64,000 bases of DNA from UBA9676 sp963741615 (GCA_963741615.1 CAVUIU010000030.1:248001-312000); one strand, 5' to 3'; positions 43,020 through 52,583 are shown, numbered from the stretch's first letter. The notes: generated by a model from the sequence alone, not told the origin. Numbers and translations: made by a program.

Positions 43020-44603
43020 TCAGAAGCGGCCTGCCCGCCGCATCGCCGGCGGGCGGCCGTCCGGGTCGTAGATCAGCCGGTAGGGCAGCTGGGCCCACGC
43101 GGTGGTCCAGGGCGAAAGGCGGGGGCGCTGGTAGCCGCGCAGCCGCCCGGGTGGCCGGGGCCCGCGCCGGCCGTCCTGGTGCCAGGCTTCCAGCCGGGCG
43201 GCCGCCTGGCGGAACGCCTCGAACGTGCCGTCGGCGCTGTCCAGCTCACCGTCGGCGGCACCGCCGAGATGCTCCCGGCTGAGGGCGGTGCGCAGCGCGT
43301 GCGCGTAAGTGCCGGCGCCATGGCGGACCCCGTCTTGGCCGGGCTGGCCCGGCTGGTCGATGACCGCGCAGCTGAGCTCGGAGTCATGGGTCCACGAGCG
43401 CCGGTTGAAGTTGTCAGATCCGACGATGGCCCACGTGTCGTCGACGACGCAGACTTTGGCGTGGACGTAGACGGGCGTGCCTGCCTGGTTCTCCGGGGAG
43501 TAGACGGCTACCCGGTCCCCGCCTGCCCGCTGGAGCGTCTCGAGCGCGTCGATCCGGCCGACCAGGTTGGGCGGCATCGCCAGCCTGCCGTCCTGGTCAG
43601 GGAACCGGGGGATGACCGCGATCAGGCGCAGCCCGGGACTGCCCCGCAGGGCCCGGGCCAGCACCGCGACGACGGCGGAGGACCACAGGTACTGATCCTC
43701 CAGGTAGACCAGCGAGCGGGCCCGGGGCAGCACCTTGAGGTAGCCGCGGGCGATGCTGCGCTCGCCGGCGGGGGCGAACGCGTAGCCGCGCCTGCGGTAG
43801 GGGTAGGTGCGCAGCAGCTGGACGGCGTGGGTGCCCTGTGGCGGCGGGTCGGGCAGCTGCGGCGGAAGCCGGCGCGCATCGTCGTCCACCCCGCCGAGCA
43901 GGTCACGCAGGCGGCCCACGGGATTGCGGGTCGGCGGTGCCGGGTCATCCCAGCGTTCGCGGAACACCGCCTCGACGTCGCCGACCGCCGGCCCCTGGAT
44001 CATCGCCTGGACGTCGTGCCACGGCGGCCGGTCGCCGTAGACCGACGCCATCGGCTGGCTCTGCGGGTCCCCCCGGTGCGAGACGTCGTCGCGCCGGCTG
44101 TGGCACAGGTCGATGCCGCCGACGAAGGCGACGTCGGCGGCCGAGCTGGCGGCGTGGCGGAGCACGACCATCTTCATGTGGTGGGAGCCGCCCGGCCGGA
44201 CCCGCATGTCGAGCAGGCACTGGCCGCCCGCGGCGTCAACCTGCTCGCCCAGATGGCGGTTCTCCAGCTCGCTGAACTGGAAGCGGTCCAGGTGGGAGCG
44301 CCACACCAGGCCCCTCACCACCACGCCGCGGCGGGCGGCCGCGCTGAAAAGCTCCGCTATCCGCGGGCCCGCCGCGGTCAGCCGCTGATCGGGATCGCCT
44401 CGCCAGTCGGTGAAGAACAGCAGATCGCCGGGCTTGAGGGCGGGGACGCGGGCCAGCAGCTCGGTGAAGTAGGTAGCGCCGTGGATCAGCGGGCGGACCC
44501 GGTTGCCGCCTGACCACGCGGTGGTGCTGCCGCGCCGGGCGTCAAGACGGGTGGCCGGGTTGCCGCGTTCCGCGGGGGTCAGGAACCAGTCATCGATCGG
44601 CAC
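43020..44603 (-). CDS. Phospholipase D family protein
   Basis: 527 aa with both HKD half-sites of the PLD superfamily: HHMKMVVLRH (about 141-150) and VHAKVCVVDDTWAIVGSDNF (about 376-395). No signal peptide is seen, so cytosolic or peripheral membrane location is likely. It should hydrolyse or transfer phosphodiester head groups (phospholipase D or cardiolipin-synthase-like). ATG 44603; divergent from the small genes at 44.8 kb. Confidence 0.9.
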   Translation of the reverse strand: MPIDDWFLTPAERGNPATRLDARRGSTTAWSGGNRVRPLIHGATYFTELLARVPALKPGDLLFFTDWRGDPDQRLTAAGPRIAELFSAAARRGVVVRGLVWRSHLDRFQFSELENRHLGEQVDAAGGQCLLDMRVRPGGSHHMKMVVLRHAASSAADVAFVGGIDLCHSRRDDVSHRGDPQSQPMASVYGDRPPWHDVQAMIQGPAVGDVEAVFRERWDDPAPPTRNPVGRLRDLLGGVDDDARRLPPQLPDPPPQGTHAVQLLRTYPYRRRGYAFAPAGERSIARGYLKVLPRARSLVYLEDQYLWSSAVVAVLARALRGSPGLRLIAVIPRFPDQDGRLAMPPNLVGRIDALETLQRAGGDRVAVYSPENQAGTPVYVHAKVCVVDDTWAIVGSDNFNRRSWTHDSELSCAVIDQPGQPGQDGVRHGAGTYAHALRTALSREHLGGAADGELDSADGTFEAFRQAAARLEAWHQDGRRGPRPPGRLRGYQRPRLSPWTTAWAQLPYRLIYDPDGRPPAMRRAGRF

Positions 44604-44814
44604 CCCGTGCCGCTACCCGCAAATCGGCCGGGTATCCGGCCAGGCCGGCCCGGGCAGTTCCGCCCCCAGCGTCGATGGCGCCAGACGGCGCCCGCGGAGC
44701 CGTCCGTTCGGCGCGCTGATGGGGGTTGTTTGAACGGGATCGGCCGCGGTAGTTCAGGGCGGCACCATCGGGTGCGGCACCGAGTGGCTCTGGGGTACCG
44801 GCGCGGAGGTAACA

Positions 44815-45012
44815 ATGCGTATCGCAGCGGTCTTGCTCGTGGTATGGCTGGTCATCGGGGCTATCGCCGGCGGCCAGCGCGGTTACTACAACAACGGGCA
44901 CGCCAATTGCGCCAGGGCGGGCACGATCCTGGTGACGATCGTCGCCGGCCCGCTCAACTACGCGGGCGCGAATCCGAGGGTGTCCTGCACCACGCCCCGG
45001 CCAAGCCAGTGA
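44815..45012 (+). CDS. Small secreted or membrane-anchored protein
   Basis: 65 aa: MRIAAVLLVVWLVIGAIAGG is a single strong hydrophobic segment, then QRGYYNNGHANCARAGTILV and a C-terminal Cys. Related small proteins with a YYxxxxxNCxxxGTI pattern are common in actinomycetes. CGGAGGT precedes the ATG. Function unknown; it is followed by a DUF6458-like gene. Confidence 0.65.
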   Translation: MRIAAVLLVVWLVIGAIAGGQRGYYNNGHANCARAGTILVTIVAGPLNYAGANPRVSCTTPRPSQ

Positions 45013-45076
45013 TCCGCCCGGGAAACAATCCCCGTGCGGCAGGAGTGAATCCCGCAGTGAGGGTAGAGGCCGGGCC

Positions 45077-45457
45077 ATGAGGACAGCAACCGGACTGGCA
45101 CTGGTGGCGGTCGGCGCGATCCTTGCCTTCGCGGTCACCAGCCACCCTTCATTCCTCAACCTTCAGGTCGCCGGATGGGTGATCATGCTGACCGGGGTGG
45201 CCGGAATGGTCGTGCCCCGGCGCGCCCAGGGCTGGCTGCGGCGGCGGGTTGTGGTGCGGCGGCCCCGCGGTGCGGCCGTGGACCCCGACGGCGGGCGTCC
45301 CGCGCTCGGCGTCGGCCGGGTGTTCCACCGGACCCCCGGCCCGGGCACCCCGCTCCCGGAACCCGGGCTGCCGGTGACCGAGACCGCCGCGGGACAGATC
45401 ATCCCCGGCACGGCCCAGCCCGCCGAGGAGACCGTCGAGGAGTACTTCCAGGAATGA
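45077..45457 (+). CDS. DUF6458-like small membrane protein
   Basis: 126 aa with two hydrophobic helices (about 4-22, LALVAVGAILAFAV; and 30-47, VAGWVIMLTGVAGMVV), an Arg-rich patch, and a long Pro/Gly-rich acidic tail. The transmembrane part is a clear paralogue of the gene at 29767-30105, but the tail is different. ATG 45077 follows AGGCCGGGCC. Function unknown. Confidence 0.7.
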   Translation: MRTATGLALVAVGAILAFAVTSHPSFLNLQVAGWVIMLTGVAGMVVPRRAQGWLRRRVVVRRPRGAAVDPDGGRPALGVGRVFHRTPGPGTPLPEPGLPVTETAAGQIIPGTAQPAEETVEEYFQE

Positions 45458-45467
45458 GGGACGCCGC

Positions 45468-47041
45468 TCATCCGCCCGGGTGCCCGCGGTTCAGGCGCGC
45501 GTGCGCCCGGCGGTTACGCCGGTAGAACCCCACGAACTCGTCGAACAGCCCGTCGTAGAGCTGGCTGGTGCCCGGATCCGGCTGGTAGCTGCGGGCCACC
45601 TGGACCCGCTCCGCCACCTGGTCGAACGTGAGCTCACCCAGCGCGACCGCCGCCAGCAGGCCGGCTCCCGCGCGTTCGCGTTCACCGGGTCCGCCACCTG
45701 CTCGATGTCCCGGCCGAGCACGTCGGCGAAGATCTGGCACCACACCTCCGAGCGCGCGCCACCGCCGATGAACCGGATCGGGTCCAGGCGGTGCCGGGCG
45801 AAATGCTCCACCGCGCGCAGCAGCCAGCGCGCGTTGAGCGCCACCCCTTCCAGGACCGCCCGTACCAGGTCGTCGCGGCTGGTCAACAGCGACATGTTGT
45901 AGAAGCCGCCGCGCACGAACCGGTCCTCCACCGGCGTGCGCTCGCCGTACAGCCACGGGGCGAAGATGACACCGCCGCTCCCGGGCTGGGCCTTCGCGGC
46001 CATCCGGTCGAACTCGGCGTAGGCGCCGGACGGCGGGTCATCGCCGAACATCACCCGGTCACGCAGGAACGTGAGCGCGGCGCCGGCGGTCTCCTGCTCG
46101 TCGGCGATGAAGTACCGCAGCGGTATCGGCGAGGGCAGCGAGGCCATGTTGTGCCGCAGATCGGTCTTCTTGAACGGCACGTGGCAGGTCAGCCAGGAGG
46201 AGGTGCCGACGTACAGGTGCGCCTGATAGTCCCGCGTCGCCCCGGCCCCGATGGCTGCCGACTGGAGGTCGGGCGTGCCGACCACGACGGGGATACCCGC
46301 CGGGACACCGAGTGCGTCGGCCGGTCCGGGCAGCAGCGGGCCGAGGATGTCGGTGGCGGCCAGCAGTTCCGGCAGCCGTGCCCGGTCGATCCCGGCCAGC
46401 CGCAGGAGCGCCGGGTCATACCGGATCCGGCCGGGATGGCGGTTGTCGGTGACCCAGTGCAGCGCGATCGAGTCGAACGATGCCGCCGGGCGCCCGGTGA
46501 GACGGGCGTTCAGCCAGTCCTTCGGCTCCAGGAACAGGTGCGCCCGGCGGTAGGTCTCCGGCTCCTCGTGCTGGAGCCACAGGATGTGCGCGATGGAGTC
46601 CTTCCCGCTCCGCCCGGGGATCCCGGCCGTGGCGCGCAGCCACCGGACCAGCTTGTCCACCCCGTACCCCTGCACGTTCACGGGGCCACGGGTGATGCGC
46701 CGCACGTACGGCGCGCCGCGCGAGTCCATCCAGATGATCGCGTCACGGATGGGCTGGCAGTGCTCGTCAACCGGCACGGTCCCCGACCACTGGGCGGTGC
46801 AGGCGACGGCCACGACCGACCCCGCCGGGACGGTGCCCCGTGCCATCAGCCGGGACGACGCGCCGGTGATCAGGTCCCACCACCGCAGCGGATCCTGTTC
46901 GGCGCCGCCGCCGGGGAGCAGCCGCACCTGGCAGGTGTCCTGCTCCGACGCCACGACCTGGCCGGCCGTGGACACCAGGGCCACCTTCAGCGCCGAGGTG
47001 CCCAGGTCGATCGCGAGGATGTGGCGTGCCGCGTCCATCAC
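45468..47041 (-). CDS. FGGY-family carbohydrate kinase, frameshifted near 45668
   Basis: Sugar kinase of the xylulokinase/gluconokinase type. The N-terminal ATPase motif is AIDLGTSALKVAL; then DAIIWMDSRG, the central VVGTPDLQSAAIGAG, and the C-terminal FIGGGARSEVWCQIFADVLG. After DPVNANAR the frame shifts at the CCC run 45666-45668. One extra base restores GAGLLAAVALGELTFDQVAE and a normal C-terminus ending at 45468; otherwise it ends in nonsense at 45491. The repaired length is about 524 aa. It phosphorylates a sugar or polyol, unknown. Start ATG 47041 overlaps the PLP-enzyme stop (ATGA). Confidence 0.88.
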
Positions 47042-48462
47042 ACCTCGAAGAGCAGGTCGAGGTAGGCGGTGAGCAGCTGGTGGACGACATCGGCGGGCAG
47101 CGCGGCGGCCATGCCGTAGACCGGGGCCATCCCGGTGCTCACGCCCGGGTTGGCCCGGACCTCCTCGACCGAGCCGGCCAGGTCGGTGAGGAAGCGGTCG
47201 GCGACCCCGGGCAGGGTGTGCCGCAGCGTGACCGCGATGTGGACGGCGGCGGGCCGCTGCAGGCCGTTCAGGCTCCAGCCGCGGTGGCCCATGTTCTCCA
47301 TGACCTGGTAGACATCGAGGCCGTCATCGGCGGCGAACGCGGTGACCCACAGCGGGTCGCCGAGCACCTGGAGACCGGGGATGGCGGCGACCCCGTCCCG
47401 GATCCTCGCCCCCGTCTCCAGGATCCGCCTGGCCGCCTCGGTGTAGCCGTCCTCCCCGATCGAGACCATGGCCGCCCAGCAGGTGGCGGACAGGGCGCCG
47501 GGCCGGCTGCCGGCGAACGTGGGCGACAGGTACAGGCCGCCCGGCCAGTCGGCCACCGTGTAGTACTGGAACTGGCGCAGTTCCCTGCCCCGGTACAGCA
47601 CCACCGACGAGCCCTTGGCCGCGTAACCGTATTTGTGCGTGTCGGCCGACATCGAGGTCACCCCGGGCAGCCGGAAGTCGAACGGCGGTACCGGGTAGCC
47701 GAGCCGCTGCGCCCACGGCAGGATGAACCCGCCGAGGCAGGCGTCAACGTGGCAGCCCACGCCGCGGTCGGCGGCCAGCGCCGCGATCTCGGGGATCGGG
47801 TCGATCACCCCGTGCGGGAATCCGGGCGCCGATCCCACCACGACAGCCGTCCGCTCCGTCACGGCCGCGGCCATCGCGTCCAGGTCCGCCCGGAACCCGT
47901 CGTCGACCGGGACCCGGACCAGCGGCATGTCGAAGAACCGGGCGGCCTTGTCGAACGCCGCGTGGGCGGTGACCGGCGCGACGATCTCCGGCTCGGCGAT
48001 GCCGCGGCGCTCGCGGGCGAAGTCCCGGTAGGCCTTCATCGCCAGCAGGATGCTCTCGGTCCCGCCGGAGTTCACCGTGCCCACCACCGGCGCGTCCGCC
48101 GGGGCATGGCCGGCCCCGAGCATGGCCGCCGTCATGGCGACGATCTCCGCCTCGAACTTGGAGGCGCTCGGCCACAGGTCCGGATGGAGCGGGTTGCTCT
48201 GCGACTGGGCCGCGTAGACGCGGTTGAGGAACGCCACATGCCCGGGGTCGCCGTGGTAGACGGCCCCGGACGCGAAGCCGTCCCGCCAGCGGTGCTCCTC
48301 GGCCACGGCGAGCCGCTCGACCAGGCCGATCACGTCGGCCCTCGGCAGGCCGCGGGCCGGCAGTTCGGGGAAGGAGCGGAACTGCTTGCGGTAGGGCTTG
48401 AGCTGGCGTTCCAGATCCGCCATCGGGTCGGTCGTGCCGGTCGTGCCGTCCGCGTCGGTCAC
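47038..48462 (-). CDS. PLP-dependent lyase/decarboxylase, sphingosine-phosphate-lyase-like
   Basis: 474-aa group II PLP enzyme. The PLP lysine is in SADTHKYGYAAKGSS, the base-stacking region in TVNSGGTESILLAMKAY and the aspartate in CHVDACLGGF. The order, and GTVNSGGTES in particular, resembles sphingosine-1-phosphate lyase and its bacterial relatives rather than glutamate decarboxylase. It should cleave or decarboxylate an amino compound. GTG 48462 overlaps the MFS stop (GTGA). The transporter-lyase-kinase operon suggests uptake and breakdown of one substrate. Confidence 0.87.
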   Translation of the reverse strand: MTDADGTTGTTDPMADLERQLKPYRKQFRSFPELPARGLPRADVIGLVERLAVAEEHRWRDGFASGAVYHGDPGHVAFLNRVYAAQSQSNPLHPDLWPSASKFEAEIVAMTAAMLGAGHAPADAPVVGTVNSGGTESILLAMKAYRDFARERRGIAEPEIVAPVTAHAAFDKAARFFDMPLVRVPVDDGFRADLDAMAAAVTERTAVVVGSAPGFPHGVIDPIPEIAALAADRGVGCHVDACLGGFILPWAQRLGYPVPPFDFRLPGVTSMSADTHKYGYAAKGSSVVLYRGRELRQFQYYTVADWPGGLYLSPTFAGSRPGALSATCWAAMVSIGEDGYTEAARRILETGARIRDGVAAIPGLQVLGDPLWVTAFAADDGLDVYQVMENMGHRGWSLNGLQRPAAVHIAVTLRHTLPGVADRFLTDLAGSVEEVRANPGVSTGMAPVYGMAAALPADVVHQLLTAYLDLLFEV

Positions 48463-49658
48463 TTGGCGCCCCTTTCCGGTATGCCGCCCGCGCCCCGCGC
48501 GGGAAGCCTGGTGGCCAGCACGAGCCCGGCCACGCCAGCCACCGACAGGGCACCGAGCGAGAGGTACGGGTTCCCGATCACGAGCTGGATGATCAGTACC
48601 AGGACCACGCCGCCGAGGTTCCCGGCGAGCAGCAAGAACCCGGCCGCCGCGCCCGCGCGCTCCGCCCCGGCGTGCAGCTCCGACCAGTCAAGCACGACCG
48701 GCAGGCCCGCCAGCAGGAAGAAGCCCGCCACGAACAGGACGACGCCGCCGACGGCCGGATCGTGCACGCCCGCCATCACGGCGAACGCCACCGCCGTCAC
48801 CACGACCGCGATCTCCAGCATCCGCCGTCGCTCGTCACGGCGCGCGACGATGGCCGGCAGCAGGCCACCGCCGACGATCCCGCCCACGGTCATGATCGCG
48901 ATGAGGTAGCCACTGGCGCCGCCGTGCCCGAAGTGCGTGAGGATGGTGTCGAGCCACGTCGCGACGGCGTTGAACACGCCCATCCCGACGAACAGCAGGC
49001 CGCCCAGCAGCCACATGAACCTGTCGCCACGCAGCCAGCGCAGGGACACCGCGACCGACGGGTCACCCGGGAAGGCCGCCGGCGACCGGACCGCGACCAG
49101 CACCCACACGGCGGCGACCACCGCCACGCCGGCCTGGACCGAGAGCAGGAGCGTCAGCCCGCCGGCGTGGAGCAGCGGCGCGCCCGAGAGCACGGCGGCG
49201 AGAATGCCGGCGAACAGGGCGACGCTGCCGATGGAGATCGCCGCGGTCCGCTCCCCGGCCGGGAAGTACCGCGCGGCGACCTTGGTGATCGAGTTGAGCA
49301 CGAACGGCTGGCCCGCCGCGATCACGACCTGGCCGGCCAGGGCCCAGCCGTACGACGACGGGTCGGCCAGCCGCAGTAGGCCGCCGCCGGCGGTGAGCAC
49401 CGCGCCGAGACCCAGCGCCGCCCCGAACCTGGCGTCGAGCCAGCGGCCGGCGGGCAGCGCCAGGATGACGTACATGACCGGGAAGATGACGGCGAGATCG
49501 CCCACCGCCCCCACGGACACCCCCATGATGTGATGGGTCTGTGTCGTGATCGGCGCATACGCGAGCCAGAGCAGCTGGGTACACGCCGTCAGCAGCGCAT
49601 AACCGGCCAGGATCACCCAGCGGTTCATCCGCACCAGGGCGGCGGTGTGCGTGGCCAT
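48459..49658 (-). CDS. MFS transporter
   Basis: 399 aa with about 12 hydrophobic segments. The loop LPAGRWLDARFG after TM2 fits the MFS motif A (GxLaDrxGrr-like). No substrate signature. I chose ATG 49658 (GGAGGGAGCAGGGG upstream) rather than 49742, which would add a polar leader. First gene of the three-gene operon with the PLP enzyme and FGGY kinase, so it probably imports their substrate. Confidence 0.88.
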   Translation of the reverse strand: MATHTAALVRMNRWVILAGYALLTACTQLLWLAYAPITTQTHHIMGVSVGAVGDLAVIFPVMYVILALPAGRWLDARFGAALGLGAVLTAGGGLLRLADPSSYGWALAGQVVIAAGQPFVLNSITKVAARYFPAGERTAAISIGSVALFAGILAAVLSGAPLLHAGGLTLLLSVQAGVAVVAAVWVLVAVRSPAAFPGDPSVAVSLRWLRGDRFMWLLGGLLFVGMGVFNAVATWLDTILTHFGHGGASGYLIAIMTVGGIVGGGLLPAIVARRDERRRMLEIAVVVTAVAFAVMAGVHDPAVGGVVLFVAGFFLLAGLPVVLDWSELHAGAERAGAAAGFLLLAGNLGGVVLVLIIQLVIGNPYLSLGALSVAGVAGLVLATRLPARGAGGIPERGAK

Positions 49659-50053
49659 CCCCTGCTCCCTCCGCCCGCGCCCGCCCAGGGGTGGTGATGA
49701 TGGGCCGGCCGTTATGACCAGTTGTCTTCCCAGTACCTGCATATGCCCTGGTCGGAGGGATGCGCGTGACCTGGATCTTGGGAAAGATAATAGCCCAGAT
49801 TGTCAGGCTCGCTTGCTAAGACTTAACTGCCCAAATCGCGCTCCAGGCGGTCATCGGTCAGGCCCTGGCATCACAGCAGGCCCTCCTGGGCTCGGGCCCG
49901 CGCGACGCTCTCCGCACCGCTGCCATCGTCGGCTTGATATGGGGCATCATTCACGCCGTGCAGGTGCAGGTGCATGTCCGGCGGCCGTTCGCTCGCGGGC
50001 CGGCGGCTCCCGGCCCACCTTGCCTCCGCCAGCTGGCCAGGATGCCACCTGGT
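49659..50053. other. Intergenic region upstream of the MFS operon
   Basis: About 395 bp between the MFS start and the GntR stop. It is less GC-rich around 49700-49830 than its surroundings, as expected for a promoter region. I see no convincing gene, RNA or long repeat here. It marks the boundary between the metabolic operon and the mobile-element-like zone to the right. Confidence 0.45.
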
Positions 50054-50296
50054 TTAGCCCCGCCGCTCGCCCGCGACGTAACTGCCCATGCCGGGAACGG
50101 TGACTACCAACCCCTGCTCACGGAGCACAGCGACAGCCTTGCGCGCGGTGGCCCGCGCCACGCCGAATTCCTGCTCGATCGCGACCTCGGAGGGGATGGG
50201 CCGGTTCGGCTCAAGCTCGCCGCGTTCGATGCGCCCACGGAGGATCGCGGCTATCTGCCGGTAGCGCGGCACGGGCGCGAGCGGGTCATACTCCAT
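50054..50296 (-). CDS. Minimal GntR-family regulator
   Basis: 80 aa, only the winged-helix DNA-binding domain: PRYRQIAAILRGRIERGEL, IPSEVAIEQEFGVARATARK and VLREQGLVVTVPGMGSYV are the standard three helices and wing. No effector-binding domain. Such short GntR proteins are typical of actinomycete integrative elements, where GntR-type KorSA-like repressors control replication and transfer genes. ATG 50296 is chosen because the fold starts there. Confidence 0.85.
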   Translation of the reverse strand: MEYDPLAPVPRYRQIAAILRGRIERGELEPNRPIPSEVAIEQEFGVARATARKAVAVLREQGLVVTVPGMGSYVAGERRG

Positions 50297-50467
50297 GAGC
50301 CCGACCGTATCCGAGCAGGTCAGGCTCACACGTTTGACTACCTGTAGGGACGAGCTAGACGAGCGCATACGGGTTGCGTAACGTGGCGTCCATCAAACAC
50401 CAGCGAGCCCCGGCCAGCGCGCGACCGCTCGGCCGGGACTCTGACCAAAGGACGGAGCCCTTTGGCT

Positions 50468-50701
50468 ATGAGCAATCCAAGCGCACCCACCCTCACCGAT
50501 GTGATCGAGACCGTGAAGTCAACCGCCGCCGACCTGGCCGATGTGCCCAAGATCCTGGCCGCGTTGCACCATCGCCACGCCGGCCATGGGCACCTCCACC
50601 AGGCCGACACCGAGGTGCCCGCACGGATCTTGGACCGATGCGCCGAGGAGTGCAGCGAAGCCGCGCAAACGGTCCGCGCCCTGACCAGGGGTGCCTCATG
50701 A
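50468..50701 (+). CDS. Hypothetical helical protein (77 aa)
   Basis: Starts MSNPSAPTLTDVIETVKSTA at ATG 50468 with GGAG upstream. Entirely helical, His-rich in the middle (LHHRHAGHGHLHQ), and ends EAAQTVRALTRGAS. Its stop overlaps the ATG of a 33-codon frame (ATGA). No family recognised. Neighbours suggest integrative-element cargo. Confidence 0.55.
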   Translation: MSNPSAPTLTDVIETVKSTAADLADVPKILAALHHRHAGHGHLHQADTEVPARILDRCAEECSEAAQTVRALTRGAS

Positions 50702-50799
50702 GCAAGACACCGGCTGAGACGTCCGCCCGCACTCTGGGATCGCCCCCCAAGAGATCCACCTGGACTGCCACGCACAGGCCAAAGCCCAGCCGGAGATAG
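50698..50799 (+). CDS. Tiny coupled frame (33 aa)
   Basis: ATGA overlap with the preceding gene. The product MSKTPAETSARTLGSPPKRS... is basic and shows no fold. It may be a coupled leader or just chance. Eleven bases separate its stop from the next gene. Confidence 0.25.
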   Translation: MSKTPAETSARTLGSPPKRSTWTATHRPKPSRR

Positions 50800-50810
50800 G
50801 GGAAGATCCA

Positions 50811-51263
50811 ATGAACGGAACATGCCAGCACAAGGGATGCGAGAATCCCGCCACTCTCACGCTCACCTTCGGCGGGCGCGGCTACCGGATCTGCAGCACG
50901 TGTGAGCAGGAGCTGCGGCCCGAGATCGTTGCCACGGCAGAAGCGGCCCGGAAGGCTGCTGACCAGATCAGCGGCTACCTGGCCGGGCACTTCGGGACCA
51001 GCATCGCGCAAGCAGCCCCGATCGCCCAGATGCTCGTCGGCCAGGTGGTTTCCGGCCGGACTCTCGACGATGTCGTCGGTAACTTCCGCCAGGCGGTTAT
51101 CCAGGAGACTGCAGCCAATCGGGATCCAGCCGTTCAGGGCGAGGTGATCCAGGCCCAGCAGGCAGCCACGCAAGCCAGAGCCGAAGCCGAGCGCCAGGAC
51201 CTCGCGGCAGTCAAAGCCGCCTTTCACCACCTGCCCGCAAGACGTGCTGCGGCGCATCGCTGA
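50811..51263 (+). CDS. Zinc-ribbon protein with helical body
   Basis: 150 aa. N-terminal zinc site CQHKGCENPA...ICSTCEQEL (about 5-33), then a long helical region with coiled-coil character (AQQAATQARAEAERQDLAAV). AGGGGAAG precedes the ATG. The final ~10 residues look out of register: a different frame downstream reads CPQDVLRRIAEGSPRFADW and RVIDLLMGLDEHAG before its stop at 51331-51333, so the gene may be frameshifted near 51230. Similar small zinc proteins occur in Streptomyces integrative elements. Function unknown. Confidence 0.55.
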   Translation: MNGTCQHKGCENPATLTLTFGGRGYRICSTCEQELRPEIVATAEAARKAADQISGYLAGHFGTSIAQAAPIAQMLVGQVVSGRTLDDVVGNFRQAVIQETAANRDPAVQGEVIQAQQAATQARAEAERQDLAAVKAAFHHLPARRAAAHR

Positions 51264-51322
51264 AGGCAGCCCGAGGTTCGCCGACTGGCGGGTGATCGAC
51301 CTGCTGATGGGCCTGGACGAGC

Positions 51323-52115
51323 ATGCAGGCTGACCGGCGGCTGGCCGATGGAACCTACCGCCGGATGAGTGCCCAGGTGCACGGCAACGCGGTTGCCGGC
51401 ACACCGGCGCCCATCCAGCTGCTCGCCAGCCAGGCGCTCGGCGCCCGCAAGCCAGCAGTCATCGAGGTCACCCCCGAGCACGTTTCCAGCCCTGCGGGAC
51501 ACGGCCCCGGCCGCCACGCTGGCGCACCGGGCAGCCAGCATCTGCCAGCGCGTCCTTGCCGGGCTCATCGCCATGGCGCTGAGCATCCCGGTGCTCATCT
51601 GGGGTGGCATCACGTTCTGGCAGGGTGGCACCGAAGAGGTCGCGAACAGCGGGAGCGCCACCTGGGCGGGCGTGTTCCTCATCCTCGTCGGGCTGGCGAT
51701 GCTGATACTCCCGCCGGTCATCGCGATCGCCCGCAGCGCTCACCAAGCCCACGAGCGCTGGATCGGCCAGTACCCCGCTGCCCAGCAGGCAGCGATCCGC
51801 CGGGCCGAGCACACAGCCGCCTGGGGCATGACCGCAGCAGCGGCCGTGGCCCTGCACGAGTCCAACAAGCGCATGGGAGAGAAGCTGAGCGCCTCGGTTA
51901 CCGGCACTGGCCCTCCGCCTGGCAAGGCAGGAGCCGCCATATGGCAGGCCAAGCTGCAAGCGAGGCAAGAAGGCCAGGCGGCCCAGCAGCACCAGGAGCT
52001 GCTCGACGCCATCATGCAAAGTGGGCAGGCCCCGCTGGACCCGTCAGCCACTGCGCTCGGCCGCAGCCAGCTCTCCGAGGCGGGCCAGCGGCGCCGCAGG
52101 GAACTGGGCTGGTGA
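51323..52115 (+). pseudogene. Membrane protein of integrative-element type, frameshifted near 51485
   Basis: The first frame gives MQADRRLADGTYRRMSAQVH, then PIQLLASQALGARKPAVIEV and TPEHV. A +1 change of frame near 51485 continues as ALRDTAPAATLAHRAASICQ, then two TM segments (GLIAMALSIPVLIWGGITF and AGVFLILVGLAMLILPPVIA) and a coiled-coil, Gln-rich C-terminus ending RRRRELGW. The upstream part of the second frame is Ser/Arg/Pro nonsense. It resembles the spread (Spd)-type membrane proteins of Streptomyces elements in layout only. Probably inactive unless frameshifting occurs. Confidence 0.5.
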
Positions 52116-52583
52116 CCTCCGCGACCGGCGATCGGCAGTCCATGAACCTGAAGGGCCATCCGGCGTTCCTGGCCCTGCCGAAGGCCGACTCGCAACGAGG
52201 GCCGGGGACGGGTCCCGGGCAATGCCGGTCGCGAGGCTGTACGTAGCCGTGTTCGTGATCAGCGTGGTGGCGGGGTCAACGGCGGCTGGGCTTGGCCGCG
52301 TATTCTCCAGGACCGGCACGGTGGAACGCTGTCCCCCGGCGCACTCCCGATCCTGGCTCGTCGGGACCGTTCCTGCCTCCGCGAATGCCTTTCTGCCAGC
52401 CGGATTGGGCACGCGTTCGGCATAGTCGGCAACTGGTAAGAGTTCCAGGTTCAGGCGGATGCTTCCCACCAGGACGTCGAGGTTGCGGGCGATCCTGACT
52501 GCTGCTGGGCGAGCGGAGTGAGTTCCTTGCCCGGTGATCCGGGCCGCGGGTGCCTTACGGGCGTGTCCGCGCGGCAGGGCGGG
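52116..52583. other. Ambiguous region, no confident gene
   Basis: Both strands are open for over 400 bp. The minus-strand frame (52469 down to 52044) reads NLELLPVADYAERVPNPAGR and overlaps the preceding gene; a plus-strand frame from ATG 52222 has a signal-like start VARLYVAVFVISVVAGSTAA. Neither has a clear ribosome site or recognised family, and third-codon GC is weaker than in neighbouring genes. Left unassigned. Confidence 0.3.

Noticed and set aside
49743..50053. Possible tRNA or att site at the boundary of the mobile zone
   Set aside because: I could not find a T-loop consensus or cloverleaf, and no direct repeat pairs it with the right end.
52044..52469. Minus-strand frame reading NLELLPVADYAERVPNPAGR
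   Set aside because: Plausible composition in part, but no ribosome site or family and it overlaps a better plus-strand gene; kept only as an ambiguous region.
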